Shown here piece after piece: positions 25,075 to 33,971 of a stretch of 64,000 bases of DNA (within the stretch, counting starts at the first letter, position 1; each line of letters starts with the position of its first letter). The position numbers and the translations under genes were made by a program. The stretch is from NCBI GenBank assembly GCA_029237775.1, contig JAQZBR010000002.1, positions 649,489-713,488 on the forward strand, read 5' to 3'. The notes under the pieces were generated by a model. It saw nothing but the letters and a program-made list of their open reading frames with translations. It did not search any database and had not been told where the DNA came from. The stretch is from Bacteroidota bacterium (GTDB taxonomy: Bacteria > Bacteroidota > Bacteroidia > 2-12-FULL-35-15).

Positions 25075-26550
25075 ATGCTCAGATACATTGTTAAACGGAT
25101 CTTAATTTTTATTCCTACGCTCATAATAATTACTCTACTGGGTTTTATTATAAGCATTAATGCACCGGGAGATCCCGTTGAACGTATGGTATCCTCCGCA
25201 CAATCCGGAGGAGAACTGGGAACACAAAATCTCAGTCAATTGCAGGATAAATTATTCTGGCGAAAAAAACTCGGGCTGGATCTGCCTGTTTTCTACTTTT
25301 CCATCACCTCTCTTTCACGCCCGGATACACTGTTTAAGATCTACGATAAAAGCGAACGCGAGGCTCTTGACAGGCTCATCAGCAAGCATGGGAACTGGCG
25401 GGAAATTCAACATTATTATCATGCTCAAAACAGACTCTACAATTTCCTTTTGGCATTTTCTCCGGATACAAACCTGGTGAAAGCTGCAGAATTCAATACT
25501 GTTAAAGAAAATATCAATCTGCTCAAATATGAGACACTCGCATTAAAATCCTCCTATGACGAAATTGTTATCGATGCGAAGCTTAAAAAAATCAAAACAC
25601 TTCTTTCCCAATATCCCTTTCTGCAAAAGTTTAAAAGTGAGTTTAATGAAAGTGAAAAGGCCTATAATGAAATAAAAGCAAGCTCCACTTCCTGGAAAAA
25701 TTATATCCCAAGAATAGCATTTTACAAAACACATAACCAATATCATCGTTGGCTCTTTGGGGATGGCGGGCATTTTTCAAGAGGTTTACTGCATCTCGAT
25801 TTTGGAACATCTTACATTACAAAGCAACCTATCTCGGATGTCATATTTACAAAGATCGGCTGGTCGCTTTTCTTTGCAATGCTTTCGGTACTTCTTGCGT
25901 ATCTCGTAAGCATCCCGGTGGGTGTAAAAGCTGCCGCCAACAGAGGTTCACGATTCGACAGGTTTTCTTCCATCATTTTGTTCATGCTCTATTCAATGCC
26001 CGCATTTTGGCTTGCAACATTACTGCTGATGACGTTTGCAAACCCCGATGTTCTGCAATGGTTTCCCGCATCAGGTGTAAAGCCCGCAACCGGATATCCA
26101 GAGGACGCAGGAATTTTTGAGAAAATAAGACTTTCTCTGCCCTATCTTATATTGCCTGCCATCTGCTATACATACAGCTCCTTTGCTTTTTTGTCGAGAA
26201 CGATGCGGGTTTCAATGATAGAGACGGTGGGACAGGATTACATTCGCACTGCCCGCGCTAAAGGCCTTCCTGAAAACAAAGTGATCTGGAAACATGCTTT
26301 CAGAAATTCACTTCTTCCTATCATCACGGTTTTTGCGAATATTTTTCCTGCTGCCATTGGTGGCTCTGTAATTATTGAAAGCATCTTCACAATTCCGGGG
26401 ATGGGTTATGAAACATTCCTCGCGATACAAAGCAATAATTATCCGATGATCATTGCTGTGTTTACTATAACCGGCTTTTTAACACTGGTTGGTTATTTAG
26501 TTTCTGATATTTTATATGCACTTGTCGATCCCCGTATTTCCTATAAATGA
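25075..26550 (+). CDS. Peptide ABC transporter permease (OppB/DppB family) with large insertion
   Basis: 491 residues; the family is usually about 310-340. The first helix RILIFIPTLIIITLLGFII is followed by APGDPVERM (normal). An extra hydrophilic, helical segment of about 170 residues (about 65-240) precedes the GLLHLDFGTSYITKQPI motif. Five helices follow. The EAA loop that contacts the ATPase is intact (GQDYIRTARAKGLPENKVIW). The insertion should lie outside the cytoplasmic membrane. It overlaps the next gene by ATGA (coupled translation). Confidence 0.88.
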   Translation: MLRYIVKRILIFIPTLIIITLLGFIISINAPGDPVERMVSSAQSGGELGTQNLSQLQDKLFWRKKLGLDLPVFYFSITSLSRPDTLFKIYDKSEREALDRLISKHGNWREIQHYYHAQNRLYNFLLAFSPDTNLVKAAEFNTVKENINLLKYETLALKSSYDEIVIDAKLKKIKTLLSQYPFLQKFKSEFNESEKAYNEIKASSTSWKNYIPRIAFYKTHNQYHRWLFGDGGHFSRGLLHLDFGTSYITKQPISDVIFTKIGWSLFFAMLSVLLAYLVSIPVGVKAAANRGSRFDRFSSIILFMLYSMPAFWLATLLLMTFANPDVLQWFPASGVKPATGYPEDAGIFEKIRLSLPYLILPAICYTYSSFAFLSRTMRVSMIETVGQDYIRTARAKGLPENKVIWKHAFRNSLLPIITVFANIFPAAIGGSVIIESIFTIPGMGYETFLAIQSNNYPMIIAVFTITGFLTLVGYLVSDILYALVDPRISYK

Positions 26551-27908
26551 CACAAAAGGCAGAGAAAAACATCATCGAGAACGTTCCTGAAAGAAACCAT
26601 TTCAGCTTTAAGAGATATGCCTGGGCGCAATTCAAAAAAAACAAAGCCGCTTTTTATTCTTTCCGTATCCTTATTTTTCTGGTCATTCTCGCGGTAATAG
26701 CTCCATTTATTGCGACCGACCTTCCGCTTTACTGTAAATACAAAGGAGTTTCCATGTTTCCTGCTTTTTCTTTTTCCAACAATTGCGAAGTGACAAATCC
26801 TGAGTCAGGTGAAAAAGAAAATATACAATACGATATCGCAGAATGGAAAAAAATGGATGTTGAAAACATAATTTTTGCCCCCGTTCCATATACACCAAAT
26901 AAAACGGACTACGACAACGCTAATTATGTATCACCGGGTGGAAAACAAATATTTACAGATAAAGATGGAAACCAGGTAGACATGCCTTCGCGCTTCCGAC
27001 ACAGGTTAGGTACAAATAAAGGTGGTGAGGATGTTTTATCAGGACTTATAAACGGGACTCGTGTTTCACTGACAATTGGAATATTATCAATGTCGATTGC
27101 ATCTGCTCTTGGTTTATTACTTGGTGCAATGGCTGGTTATTTTGGCGACAGAAAGCTTCAAACGACCAGGGGCGCTTTCTGGACCTTCATTGTCGGGACA
27201 ATCTTTGCCTGGTATTATGCGTTCTACCTCCGCTCCTATTCCATTGCAGATGGATTTGCGGAGTCAAGCTTCTCCATGCTCGGACAATTGTTATTGAGTC
27301 TTTTCATTTTTTCAACGATCCTCTATTTATTCTATCTTATCGGCAAAGTCGTGGGTAAGTTGCCATTCCTTAATTCAAATGTCTACATCCCTGTAGATTC
27401 CATCATTTCACGTTGTATTGAAATTCTCATCTCAATGCCCTTACTTATTTTGATCATTTCTGTCGCTGCCATCGCAAAAGAAAAATCCATCATTAATATT
27501 ATGGTGATCATTGGTTTGACTGGTTGGACACCCATCGCGCGCTTAACGCGCGCAGAGTTCCTTCGTGTTTCAAACCTTGAATATATTCACGCAGCAAAAT
27601 CTATGGGATTCAAAGAATTCAGAATAATATTCAAGCATGCGCTTCCTAATGCGATTGCGCCAGCGCTTGTCGCGATAGCATTCGGAGTTGCTTCTGCAAT
27701 ACTTATAGAATCTTCTTTGTCATTCCTTGGGGTGGGAGTTCCGCCATCCACGGTAACATGGGGATCATTATTGAATTCGGGACGTGAACAATACTCTGCC
27801 TGGTGGCTGGTGATCTTTCCCGGCCTTGCTATATTTTTAACGGTAACGATATACAACCTTTTAGGAGAAGGCTTAAGAGACGCGCTTGATCCGCGGCTTA
27901 AACGATAA
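26547..27908 (+). CDS. Peptide ABC transporter permease (OppC/DppC family) with extra N-terminal loop
   Basis: 453 residues; usual length about 290-310. The N-terminal OppC-type helix (RILIFLVILAVIAPFIA) is followed by an extracytoplasmic stretch of about 90 residues before RHRLGTNKGGEDVLSGLING, the family signature (LGTD..GRDVLSR). A second inserted helical hairpin lies around residues 200-275 (FWTFIVGTIFAWYYAFYL). The EAA loop is EYIHAAKSMGFKEFRIIFKH. It forms the heterodimer with the preceding permease. No ATPase gene follows; the next gene is on the other strand. Confidence 0.88.
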   Translation: MTQKAEKNIIENVPERNHFSFKRYAWAQFKKNKAAFYSFRILIFLVILAVIAPFIATDLPLYCKYKGVSMFPAFSFSNNCEVTNPESGEKENIQYDIAEWKKMDVENIIFAPVPYTPNKTDYDNANYVSPGGKQIFTDKDGNQVDMPSRFRHRLGTNKGGEDVLSGLINGTRVSLTIGILSMSIASALGLLLGAMAGYFGDRKLQTTRGAFWTFIVGTIFAWYYAFYLRSYSIADGFAESSFSMLGQLLLSLFIFSTILYLFYLIGKVVGKLPFLNSNVYIPVDSIISRCIEILISMPLLILIISVAAIAKEKSIINIMVIIGLTGWTPIARLTRAEFLRVSNLEYIHAAKSMGFKEFRIIFKHALPNAIAPALVAIAFGVASAILIESSLSFLGVGVPPSTVTWGSLLNSGREQYSAWWLVIFPGLAIFLTVTIYNLLGEGLRDALDPRLKR

Positions 27909-27909
27909 A

Positions 27910-28320
27910 CTATTTCTTCTTTCTGTGAATCATATCTGACAACTGTTCAGTAAACCTATCCAATTCTAAAGCAGATTTCTTGATCATCCCCAGCATTTTT
28001 TTCATTTCAATTGCATCATTCTCAAGCTCCAGTAAATTAGCAATACCAAGCAAATGTGCCACCGGTTGCCTTATCTTATGAGAGATGACAAACATAAGGT
28101 CCTCCATATCCCCAACATGAAGATCCTGGTAATCATTCGCCTTTTGTAATTCTGCATTTGTATCTATAAGTTCCTCTGCACGTTTTTCTTTTTCATCTTG
28201 CTCGAAAACAAGTTCACTGTTAGACTTTGATAATTCCTCAGCACATTTCAATAGAGCTCTGTGCAGAAGTATCAAATTATTATGAGCTTCCAATAATTCT
28301 CTTACTTTTTTCTCATTCAT
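27910..28320 (-). CDS. Free-standing HisKA-type phosphoacceptor domain protein
   Basis: 136 residues. Residues about 1-75 form a charged coiled coil. Residues about 78-130 hold an H-box, MFVISHKIRQPVAHLLGIAN, with the phospho-acceptor His, followed by the second dimerisation helix (KSALELDRFTEQLSDMI). No HATPase domain and no membrane segment are present. It could be a phosphotransfer intermediate or an inhibitor that forms heterodimers with kinases. The stop is just past the permease gene end, with convergent orientation. Truncation from a full kinase is possible, but the frame is clean with its own start. Confidence 0.7.
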   Translation of the reverse strand: MNEKKVRELLEAHNNLILLHRALLKCAEELSKSNSELVFEQDEKEKRAEELIDTNAELQKANDYQDLHVGDMEDLMFVISHKIRQPVAHLLGIANLLELENDAIEMKKMLGMIKKSALELDRFTEQLSDMIHRKKK

Positions 28321-28455
28321 TTGTTTGAATTCAAGCTGGAATTAACCAGCAAATGTTTAAAACTTCCTTATTTATAAGCTAATTCTGTTGGGCAATTACA
28401 TAAGTTTATCTAAACTAATGTGCCTTATCATTAAAAGACATACTTAATAAAAAAG

Positions 28456-29826
28456 ATGAATATTCATTTAATAGCAATCGGTGGAAGTGCAATGCATAAC
28501 ATGGCACTTGCCATGCACAAAAAAGGTTATAAGGTAAGCGGTTCGGATGACGAGATCTTTGAACCTTCAAAATCAAGATTGGAAAAAGCAGGGTTACTTC
28601 CGGCAAAGGAAGGATGGGATGTAAATAATATTCACGATGGCCTGGATGCGATCATACTTGGTATGCACGCGCGTTCGGACAACCCCGAGCTTTTGCGTGC
28701 ACAGGAATTGGGATTGAAGATCTATTCGTATCCGGAATACATTTACGAACAAACAAAAGATAAGGTAAGAGTGGTTGTTGGAGGAAGCCATGGAAAGACA
28801 ACAATTACCGCAATGATCCTGCATGTTCTTGAACACTGTAAAATAAACTGTGATTATATGGTTGGAGCACAGCTTGCCGGATTCGACACCATGGTAAAGC
28901 TTAGCCAGGAAGCTAAGATTGCGGTTATTGAAGGTGATGAATATTTATCCTCACCGATCGACCGCAGGCCTAAATTTCATTTATACAAACCAGACATTGC
29001 TATTCTGAGCGGAATTGCATGGGATCACATCAATGTATTTCCAACATTTGATAACTATATTGAACAATTCAGGATCTTTACAGGGTTGATCGAACCAAAT
29101 GGAACCATTGTTTACTGTGAGCTTGATCCTGAAGTAAAAAACGTTTGTGAAGCTGTCCGCCCCGACATAAAAAAATTCCCTTACGGAATCCCTGCTCATA
29201 AAATTGAAAATGGAACAACTATCCTCACGGAAACAGGTTTGCCTGATGCTGCATGTGCGCTCGAAATTTTTGGAGATCATAACCTTATGAATATGAACGG
29301 TGCGCGGTTAGTGTGTAACCAATTGGGAGTTAGTGATGGTCAATTTTATGATGCGATTAAAAGCTTTAAAGGTGCATCAAAACGACTTGAGCTTGTCAGC
29401 AGAAATGAAAGCACAGCAGTTTATAAAGACTTTGCCCACTCACCTTCAAAATTAAAAGCGACAACACTCGCAGTGAAAAAGCAATTTCCCGATCGTAAAT
29501 TATTAGCCTGCATGGAGCTGCATACCTTCAGCAGTCTTAATGAGAATTTCCTTCGTGAGTATAAGGGTTCAATGGCTGTGGCTGATGAGGCAATTGTTTA
29601 TTTTAACTCTCATACTATTGAGCACAAAAAATTAAAACCGATAACTGAAGACCAGGTGAAGCAAGCCTTCGGAGGCGATAACATTAAGGTCTTCACAGAT
29701 TCAGCAGCGCTTTTAAAACATCTGGAGGGTGTGGACTACAGAAATAAAAACCTCCTGCTGATGAGCTCAGGAAATTTTGACGGAATTGATTTTAAGCAAC
29801 TCGGGGATAAAGTTATTTCATCATAA
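28456..29826 (+). CDS. mpl: UDP-N-acetylmuramate:tripeptide ligase (Mpl), peptidoglycan recycling
   Basis: 456 residues, Mur-ligase architecture. The N-terminal Rossmann part is IHLIAIGGSAMHNMALAMHKKGYKVSGSD, where MurC would have GxGGxGM. The ATP loop is GGSHGKTTITAM. Central motifs are IEGDEYLSS and SGIAWDHINVFP, and the C-terminal part has KDFAHSPSKLKAT. Mpl attaches the recycled peptide L-Ala-gamma-D-Glu-mDAP to UDP-MurNAc in the cytoplasm. The GDEYLSSPIDRRPKF segment separates it from MurC. Monocistronic. Confidence 0.88.
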   Translation: MNIHLIAIGGSAMHNMALAMHKKGYKVSGSDDEIFEPSKSRLEKAGLLPAKEGWDVNNIHDGLDAIILGMHARSDNPELLRAQELGLKIYSYPEYIYEQTKDKVRVVVGGSHGKTTITAMILHVLEHCKINCDYMVGAQLAGFDTMVKLSQEAKIAVIEGDEYLSSPIDRRPKFHLYKPDIAILSGIAWDHINVFPTFDNYIEQFRIFTGLIEPNGTIVYCELDPEVKNVCEAVRPDIKKFPYGIPAHKIENGTTILTETGLPDAACALEIFGDHNLMNMNGARLVCNQLGVSDGQFYDAIKSFKGASKRLELVSRNESTAVYKDFAHSPSKLKATTLAVKKQFPDRKLLACMELHTFSSLNENFLREYKGSMAVADEAIVYFNSHTIEHKKLKPITEDQVKQAFGGDNIKVFTDSAALLKHLEGVDYRNKNLLLMSSGNFDGIDFKQLGDKVISS

Positions 29827-29989
29827 GTTCAGCCACTGAATTTCCTTTTTCAGCAATTAAATTCCACGTTTAAACCCCAGATAAAGCTTTTTTGGGGAGA
29901 TTTTTTCACACCAGAACAAACACCTCCTTGTTAATAAAGGGCTTCCCGCAATGGCATATTTTATGGAAATACCATAGAAAAAAACATCC

Positions 29990-30898
29990 ATGGAAACCTT
30001 TAACATTAAAAAGATCTTAGTGCCTGTTGATTTCTCTGAAACTTCAATGAAAGCGCTTGATCATGCCGTGTATATCGCGAAACTTAACACTGCAGACATT
30101 ACTCTTCTTAATGTTGTTGAGAGTACATATTCTTACGCTCCTTCAACCGACTATACAGCTCTTGCTTTCACAAACATGGAAACGTATGAGAAAGAAATTC
30201 AGAAGCAGGCAAAGGACCATATCCTTAAGCTGGCTCAAAAGATCAAGAAGAAAGAAGGAGTGAATATCATTGGCATTGTTTCCAAAGGCTGGGTAAAAGA
30301 GGAAATACTTGATGCTGCAAGAAGTATGAGAGCCGATATTATTATCATGGGGACACATGGTGTAAAAGGGTTTCGTGAGTTCATTACGGGAAGCAATACC
30401 TTCCGTGTTGTCAACGAAGCGCAATGTCCGGTGCTGTCGGTTCAAAAGGATGCAGTAACACCCGGATTCAAAAACATTCTTGTTCCATTCCGGGACAAAC
30501 CACACTCGCGTGAGAAAGTAGATTATGCAATCAAAATGGCGGAGCTGTATGGCGCTAAAATATTTGTACTGGGAATTGATATGGATGATGACGAAGGTCA
30601 GTTAAAAAAAATAGAGCTTGAGGCTGCCCAGATAAAGAGGATCATAGAAAAGCACGGATTAAAATGCACGGTAAAAGTTAAATCAAGTCCTTATCTGGCA
30701 GAAAAGATCCTTAAATACGCAAAGAAGAAAGGCATAGATCTGATAGTGATAATGGCTGATCTTGACAGGATGCAGGTTTCCGAATTTTTCATGGGCCCTT
30801 TTGCACAGCAGATGGTGAATCATTCTCCAATTCCGGTTTTAAGCATCCGACCAACATTCAACCCTAACACAGTTGACCTGGGCGGTTACGGCTGGTAA
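29990..30898 (+). CDS. Tandem UspA-domain universal stress protein
   Basis: 302 residues, two Usp domains (about 1-150 and 155-295), each starting with the typical strand (KKILVPVDFSETSMKALDHA; KNILVPFRDKPHSREKVDYA). The first domain carries the ATP-binding pattern G-2x-G-9x-GS (GTHGVKGFREFITGSNTFRV). The second lacks it (MADLDRMQVSEFFMGPFAQQ), so only the first is expected to bind ATP. Such proteins respond to starvation or redox stress. Monocistronic; a small gene follows after 137 bases. Confidence 0.88.
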   Translation: METFNIKKILVPVDFSETSMKALDHAVYIAKLNTADITLLNVVESTYSYAPSTDYTALAFTNMETYEKEIQKQAKDHILKLAQKIKKKEGVNIIGIVSKGWVKEEILDAARSMRADIIIMGTHGVKGFREFITGSNTFRVVNEAQCPVLSVQKDAVTPGFKNILVPFRDKPHSREKVDYAIKMAELYGAKIFVLGIDMDDDEGQLKKIELEAAQIKRIIEKHGLKCTVKVKSSPYLAEKILKYAKKKGIDLIVIMADLDRMQVSEFFMGPFAQQMVNHSPIPVLSIRPTFNPNTVDLGGYGW

Positions 30899-30973
30899 CC
30901 ATACAAAACAGATTTTCGGCTATCAAAAGTGCCGGATTAACGAAACTTGAAATAAAACAACGTTATCACAAAA

Positions 30974-30981
30974 TATATTTG
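30974..30981 (+). promoter_or_regulatory. -7 box (TATATTTG) for the 86-residue gene
   Basis: TATATTTG matches TAnnTTTG, 54 bases before the ATG at 31036. Confidence 0.5.
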
Positions 30982-31035
30982 TCGCAGAAAATTAAACAAA
31001 CCAACATATAAAACTAACCCTAAACCCATTAAGCC

Positions 31036-31296
31036 ATGTTCCAGATTTTAAAAGAAGAAATTGTAGAAGAGATCATCAAATGTGAAGATCCTAAATCAGT
31101 TGAGTCTTATATCAATAATGAGATCACTGATCTAAAGAAAAAAGGTTATATCAACCACCTGATCATGCGTTTTATTCAGAAGCTGGATATGAAGCTGATC
31201 ACTTTCAAACAGAGCGTATCGTCTGAGCGTATGGAGAATATCAGACTTGCACGCCAGATATTATTAAATAAAATGTTAAAAGGTGTAGACGCCTAA
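31036..31296 (+). CDS. 86-residue helical hypothetical protein
   Basis: Not recognised. No signal or membrane segment. Predicted all-helical, with many charged residues (EEIVEEIIKCEDPKSVESYI, MENIRLARQILLNKML). It has its own -7 box upstream and a strong terminator after the stop, so it is a stand-alone transcript. Follows the UspA gene; a stress role would be speculation. Confidence 0.6.
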   Translation: MFQILKEEIVEEIIKCEDPKSVESYINNEITDLKKKGYINHLIMRFIQKLDMKLITFKQSVSSERMENIRLARQILLNKMLKGVDA

Positions 31297-31300
31297 AAAT

Positions 31301-31338
31301 AAAAAAGCTTCCGGAATAACCCACCGGAAGCTTTTTTT
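31301..31338 (+). terminator. Intrinsic terminator after the 86-residue gene
   Basis: Perfect 14-base stem AAAAAAGCTTCCGG / CCGGAAGCTTTTTT with a 9-base loop and a T run. Confidence 0.88.
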
Positions 31339-31368
31339 TATCTGTTTAATAAGCCGAGCAAAGTAAAT

Positions 31369-33429
31369 TCAACTGATCTTCACTCCTATAACGAGAATAT
31401 CATCTACCTGCTCAAGGTTACCTCTCCACTTTTCAATAGTTTCTTCCAGTAATCTTTTTTGTTCAAGCATACTTTTATTCTGACTAGATAAAAGCAGATC
31501 CTGCAAAGGCTTATACTTGAATTTTTTCCCTTTTGCTCCCCCAAACTGATCGGCATAACCGTCTGTGAAAATATAAATGGAATCGCCAGGGTAAAGCTCC
31601 ATTTGATGATTGCTGAACTCACGAAGCTTTTCTCCAATGAAAATACCAACGGGAAACTTATCGCCTTTTATTTCTTCGATTTTTTCGTGACCCGACCTTA
31701 TAATCCATAAAGAATTGAAAGCTCCGGCATATTCCAGAATAGTGGAACCGTCATCATTTTTATAAAGGGAACATAAAGCTACGTCCATACCGTCTTTAAC
31801 TACCGACTCCTCTTCTTTCTGGCGAAGTGTTTCACTTAATCCGCTGTTAAGTTCATTCAGTATATCTGAGGGCTTTGTCTTATGATGCTCTTTAACGGCC
31901 TGCTTTAACAGGTTATGCCCCACAATACTCATAAAAGCTCCCGGTACACCATGCCCTGTGCAATCCACTGCAGCAAAAAGGATCTTTTCTATTGAACCCT
32001 CCCTCACCGATTCAACCCAATAAAAATCTCCGCTGACAATATCCTTTGGTTTATAAAGCACAAATCCGTTACTTCCAAAGTGCTTGTTAAACGCAGCTGT
32101 CGGAAGGATTGCATTTTGTAACCTCTCCGCATATTTAATACTGTCTTTAATATCTTTATGCTGGTCCTCGATGATGTTATATGCAGTTTCTATTTTCTGA
32201 TTCTTTTCTTCAAGAAGACGGTTAGCTGTACGCTTCTGTATATTCGCGCGAATCGCCAGTAACGCCAGTAGCAATACAAATACACCCCCAATAGCAACTG
32301 ACCAGCTGATCAAACGTTGTCTTGTCAGCTCACTTTCCTTGATCTTTTTATCCTTTGTAAGGAGGTCTATCTCCTTTGCCTTTTTCTCTGTATCAAAGCG
32401 GGCCTGCATTTCAGCGATCTGCTTCGAACTTTCAATATTATATACGGAATCATTTAACTCTTGAAATTCTTCGTACATACTCAACGCAGATTTGTAGTCC
32501 CCAAGCTTTTTATAAGCAGCCGACATTCCTTTTAATGAGCTAAGGATCCTGTCCCCCGCCTTGATTTGTCTGGAATATTCGTTGCCACGCTTATAATACT
32601 CCAAAGCTTTTTCCGGCTGACCGGAAGATGCGTAGAAATCACCGAGATTATTGAGTGCAAGCGACATCCCATAAACATTTCCAATCTCCTCATAGATCTC
32701 ATAAGCCTTGGTTATATTCACCATCGCTTTCGGAAAATCCTTCATCTTATGGTAACTGTCGGCAATATTATTATAACACGTTGCCACAGCCTCTTTATAA
32801 TCAAGTTCATCAAAAAGCTTTAAAGCCCTTGAAGTATAATCGAGAGAAGACTTATAATTCCCTTTATCGCTATAAACTGTTCCCATAGCAATGAGACAGG
32901 AAGCTATTCCGCGTTTGTTATTCAGCTCGCGCGAGATGGAAAGGGCCTGCTCAAAAAACGGAAGAGCCTGATCCGGCTGCTTCATATCAAGGAAAACATT
33001 TCCAATGGAACCTGAAGCACTGAGTATTCCTTTTTTATTTCCGATCTCCTCTTGAATATGCAAAGCTTTGATATAATAAAACAAAGCCATTTTGTAGTCA
33101 GCAAGATTATAATGTCCGTTGCCGATATTGTTTAGCGAGGTGGCGGATGCCTTTTTATTTTGGCTTGCTTCAGCAAGTCGAAGAGCTTCTTCTGCAAGCT
33201 GCATTGATCTTGCAGGATTCACATCTACAATTTGTGCAGCAAGCTCGTTCAGCACCTGAATTCTGCTGCTGTCTGTTTTTACTGTAGGCAACAGTTTTTC
33301 GAGAGAATCGATTTCGTGCTGGTCCTGAGCGTTTAAGGAAAAGGAAAGGCACAGAATAAAGACAACCAACAGCCGGATAATTAAATTATCTTTTTGAAAT
33401 TTCAAACTGAAATTCAAGCGTTGATGCAT
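31369..33429 (-). CDS. TPR sensor - SpoIIE-type serine phosphatase
   Basis: 686 residues. Signal or anchor about 1-34 (ending SLNAQ). Six or seven TPRs lie at about 45-330 (ASATSLNNIGNGHYNLADYK, SYHKMKDFPKAMVNI). One transmembrane helix follows at about 378-397 (WSVAIGGVFVLLLALLAI), then a coiled coil (about 400-440). The PP2C/SpoIIE domain spans about 455-686, with metal motifs SGDFYWV, AAVDCTGHGVPGAFMS, GMDVALCSL, IFTDGYADQFGG and DDILVIG. Periplasmic TPRs probably sense a partner and control the cytoplasmic phosphatase, which would act on a phosphorylated STAS protein. No STAS or kinase gene is adjacent; one STAS gene lies at 11723-12130. Confidence 0.88.
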   Translation of the reverse strand: MHQRLNFSLKFQKDNLIIRLLVVFILCLSFSLNAQDQHEIDSLEKLLPTVKTDSSRIQVLNELAAQIVDVNPARSMQLAEEALRLAEASQNKKASATSLNNIGNGHYNLADYKMALFYYIKALHIQEEIGNKKGILSASGSIGNVFLDMKQPDQALPFFEQALSISRELNNKRGIASCLIAMGTVYSDKGNYKSSLDYTSRALKLFDELDYKEAVATCYNNIADSYHKMKDFPKAMVNITKAYEIYEEIGNVYGMSLALNNLGDFYASSGQPEKALEYYKRGNEYSRQIKAGDRILSSLKGMSAAYKKLGDYKSALSMYEEFQELNDSVYNIESSKQIAEMQARFDTEKKAKEIDLLTKDKKIKESELTRQRLISWSVAIGGVFVLLLALLAIRANIQKRTANRLLEEKNQKIETAYNIIEDQHKDIKDSIKYAERLQNAILPTAAFNKHFGSNGFVLYKPKDIVSGDFYWVESVREGSIEKILFAAVDCTGHGVPGAFMSIVGHNLLKQAVKEHHKTKPSDILNELNSGLSETLRQKEEESVVKDGMDVALCSLYKNDDGSTILEYAGAFNSLWIIRSGHEKIEEIKGDKFPVGIFIGEKLREFSNHQMELYPGDSIYIFTDGYADQFGGAKGKKFKYKPLQDLLLSSQNKSMLEQKRLLEETIEKWRGNLEQVDDILVIGVKIS

Positions 33430-33455
33430 TTACGGGATTGGAGCTTAGTTCTTTT

Positions 33456-33463
33456 CAAATATA
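33456..33463 (-). promoter_or_regulatory. -7 box (TATATTTG) for the TPR-SpoIIE gene
   Basis: The minus strand reads TATATTTG, 27 bases before the ATG at 33429. Confidence 0.55.
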
Positions 33464-33637
33464 GTTATTAATTACAACTGCCGGGCATGATCGGAGTGCT
33501 TAAAGCATCCGGACCCCACCAGCCCTGTCCCCTCCTGAAAGGAGCGGAATTGTCTTCAAGAAAAATTAAATCGTATTCTGTCAAAGCCACAAAAGAATCA
33601 GATCATAATTTATAATAAAAAGCGAGGTGTTCTCAAT

Positions 33638-33675
33638 GCCCCCGTGACTCAGTGGTAAGAACATGCCTCGATCAA
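33638..33675 (+). pseudogene. tRNA 5'-half-like fragment
   Basis: GCCCCCGTGACTCAGTGGTA followed by AGAACATGCC resembles the acceptor and D-arm of a tRNA (CTCAGTGGTA loop). The D-stem does not close well, and no T-arm (TTCGAATC) follows. Probably a degenerated tRNA remnant. Confidence 0.35.
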
Positions 33676-33711
33676 TGGTAAACCACCCTTGTCAGCTACT
33701 TTCTAATTTTG

Positions 33712-33719
33712 TACTTTTG
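33712..33719 (+). promoter_or_regulatory. -7 boxes before the DUF3820 gene
   Basis: TACTTTTG at 33712-33719 has CTTG 20 bases upstream (33688-33691). A second box, TAATTTTG, precedes it at 33704-33711. The ATG at 33730 follows closely. Confidence 0.45.
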
Positions 33720-33729
33720 CTTATCAGAA

Positions 33730-33942
33730 ATGGATCCCAAACTTCTCTTATCACTTGTTGAAATGAAAATGCCTTTTGGCAGATTTGAAGGCCGTTTGCT
33801 TTGTGACCTTCCTGTCTCCTATCTGGAATGGTTCAACCGAAACGGATTTCCTGAAGGGAAACTTGGAATTCTTCTACAAACAATGCTTGAAATAAAAATG
33901 AACGGACTGGAATATCTGCTCCTTCCTTTAAAAAAGAAATAA
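33730..33942 (+). CDS. DUF3820 family small protein
   Basis: 70 residues from ATG 33730 (MDPKLLLSL). A longer frame would start at TTG 33709, before the -7 box, and is rejected. The family signature is clear: MPFGRFEGRLLCDLPVSYLE, then WFNRNGFPEGKLG and LLQTMLEIKMNGLE. DUF3820 proteins are small, cytoplasmic and of unresolved function; some are annotated as quorum-sensing-regulated factors. It is followed after 29 bases by the barrel protein gene. Confidence 0.85.
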   Translation: MDPKLLLSLVEMKMPFGRFEGRLLCDLPVSYLEWFNRNGFPEGKLGILLQTMLEIKMNGLEYLLLPLKKK

Positions 33943-33971
33943 TTTTATCTTTGATCATACACAACTTATAA

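Larger units (their letters stand above)
33430..33729. other. Divergent intergenic region with a tRNA-like fragment
   Basis: About 300 bases without a gene. It holds a minus -7 box (33456-33463), a tRNA-like fragment (from 33638) and two plus -7-like boxes (33704-33711, 33712-33719). Confidence 0.5.
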
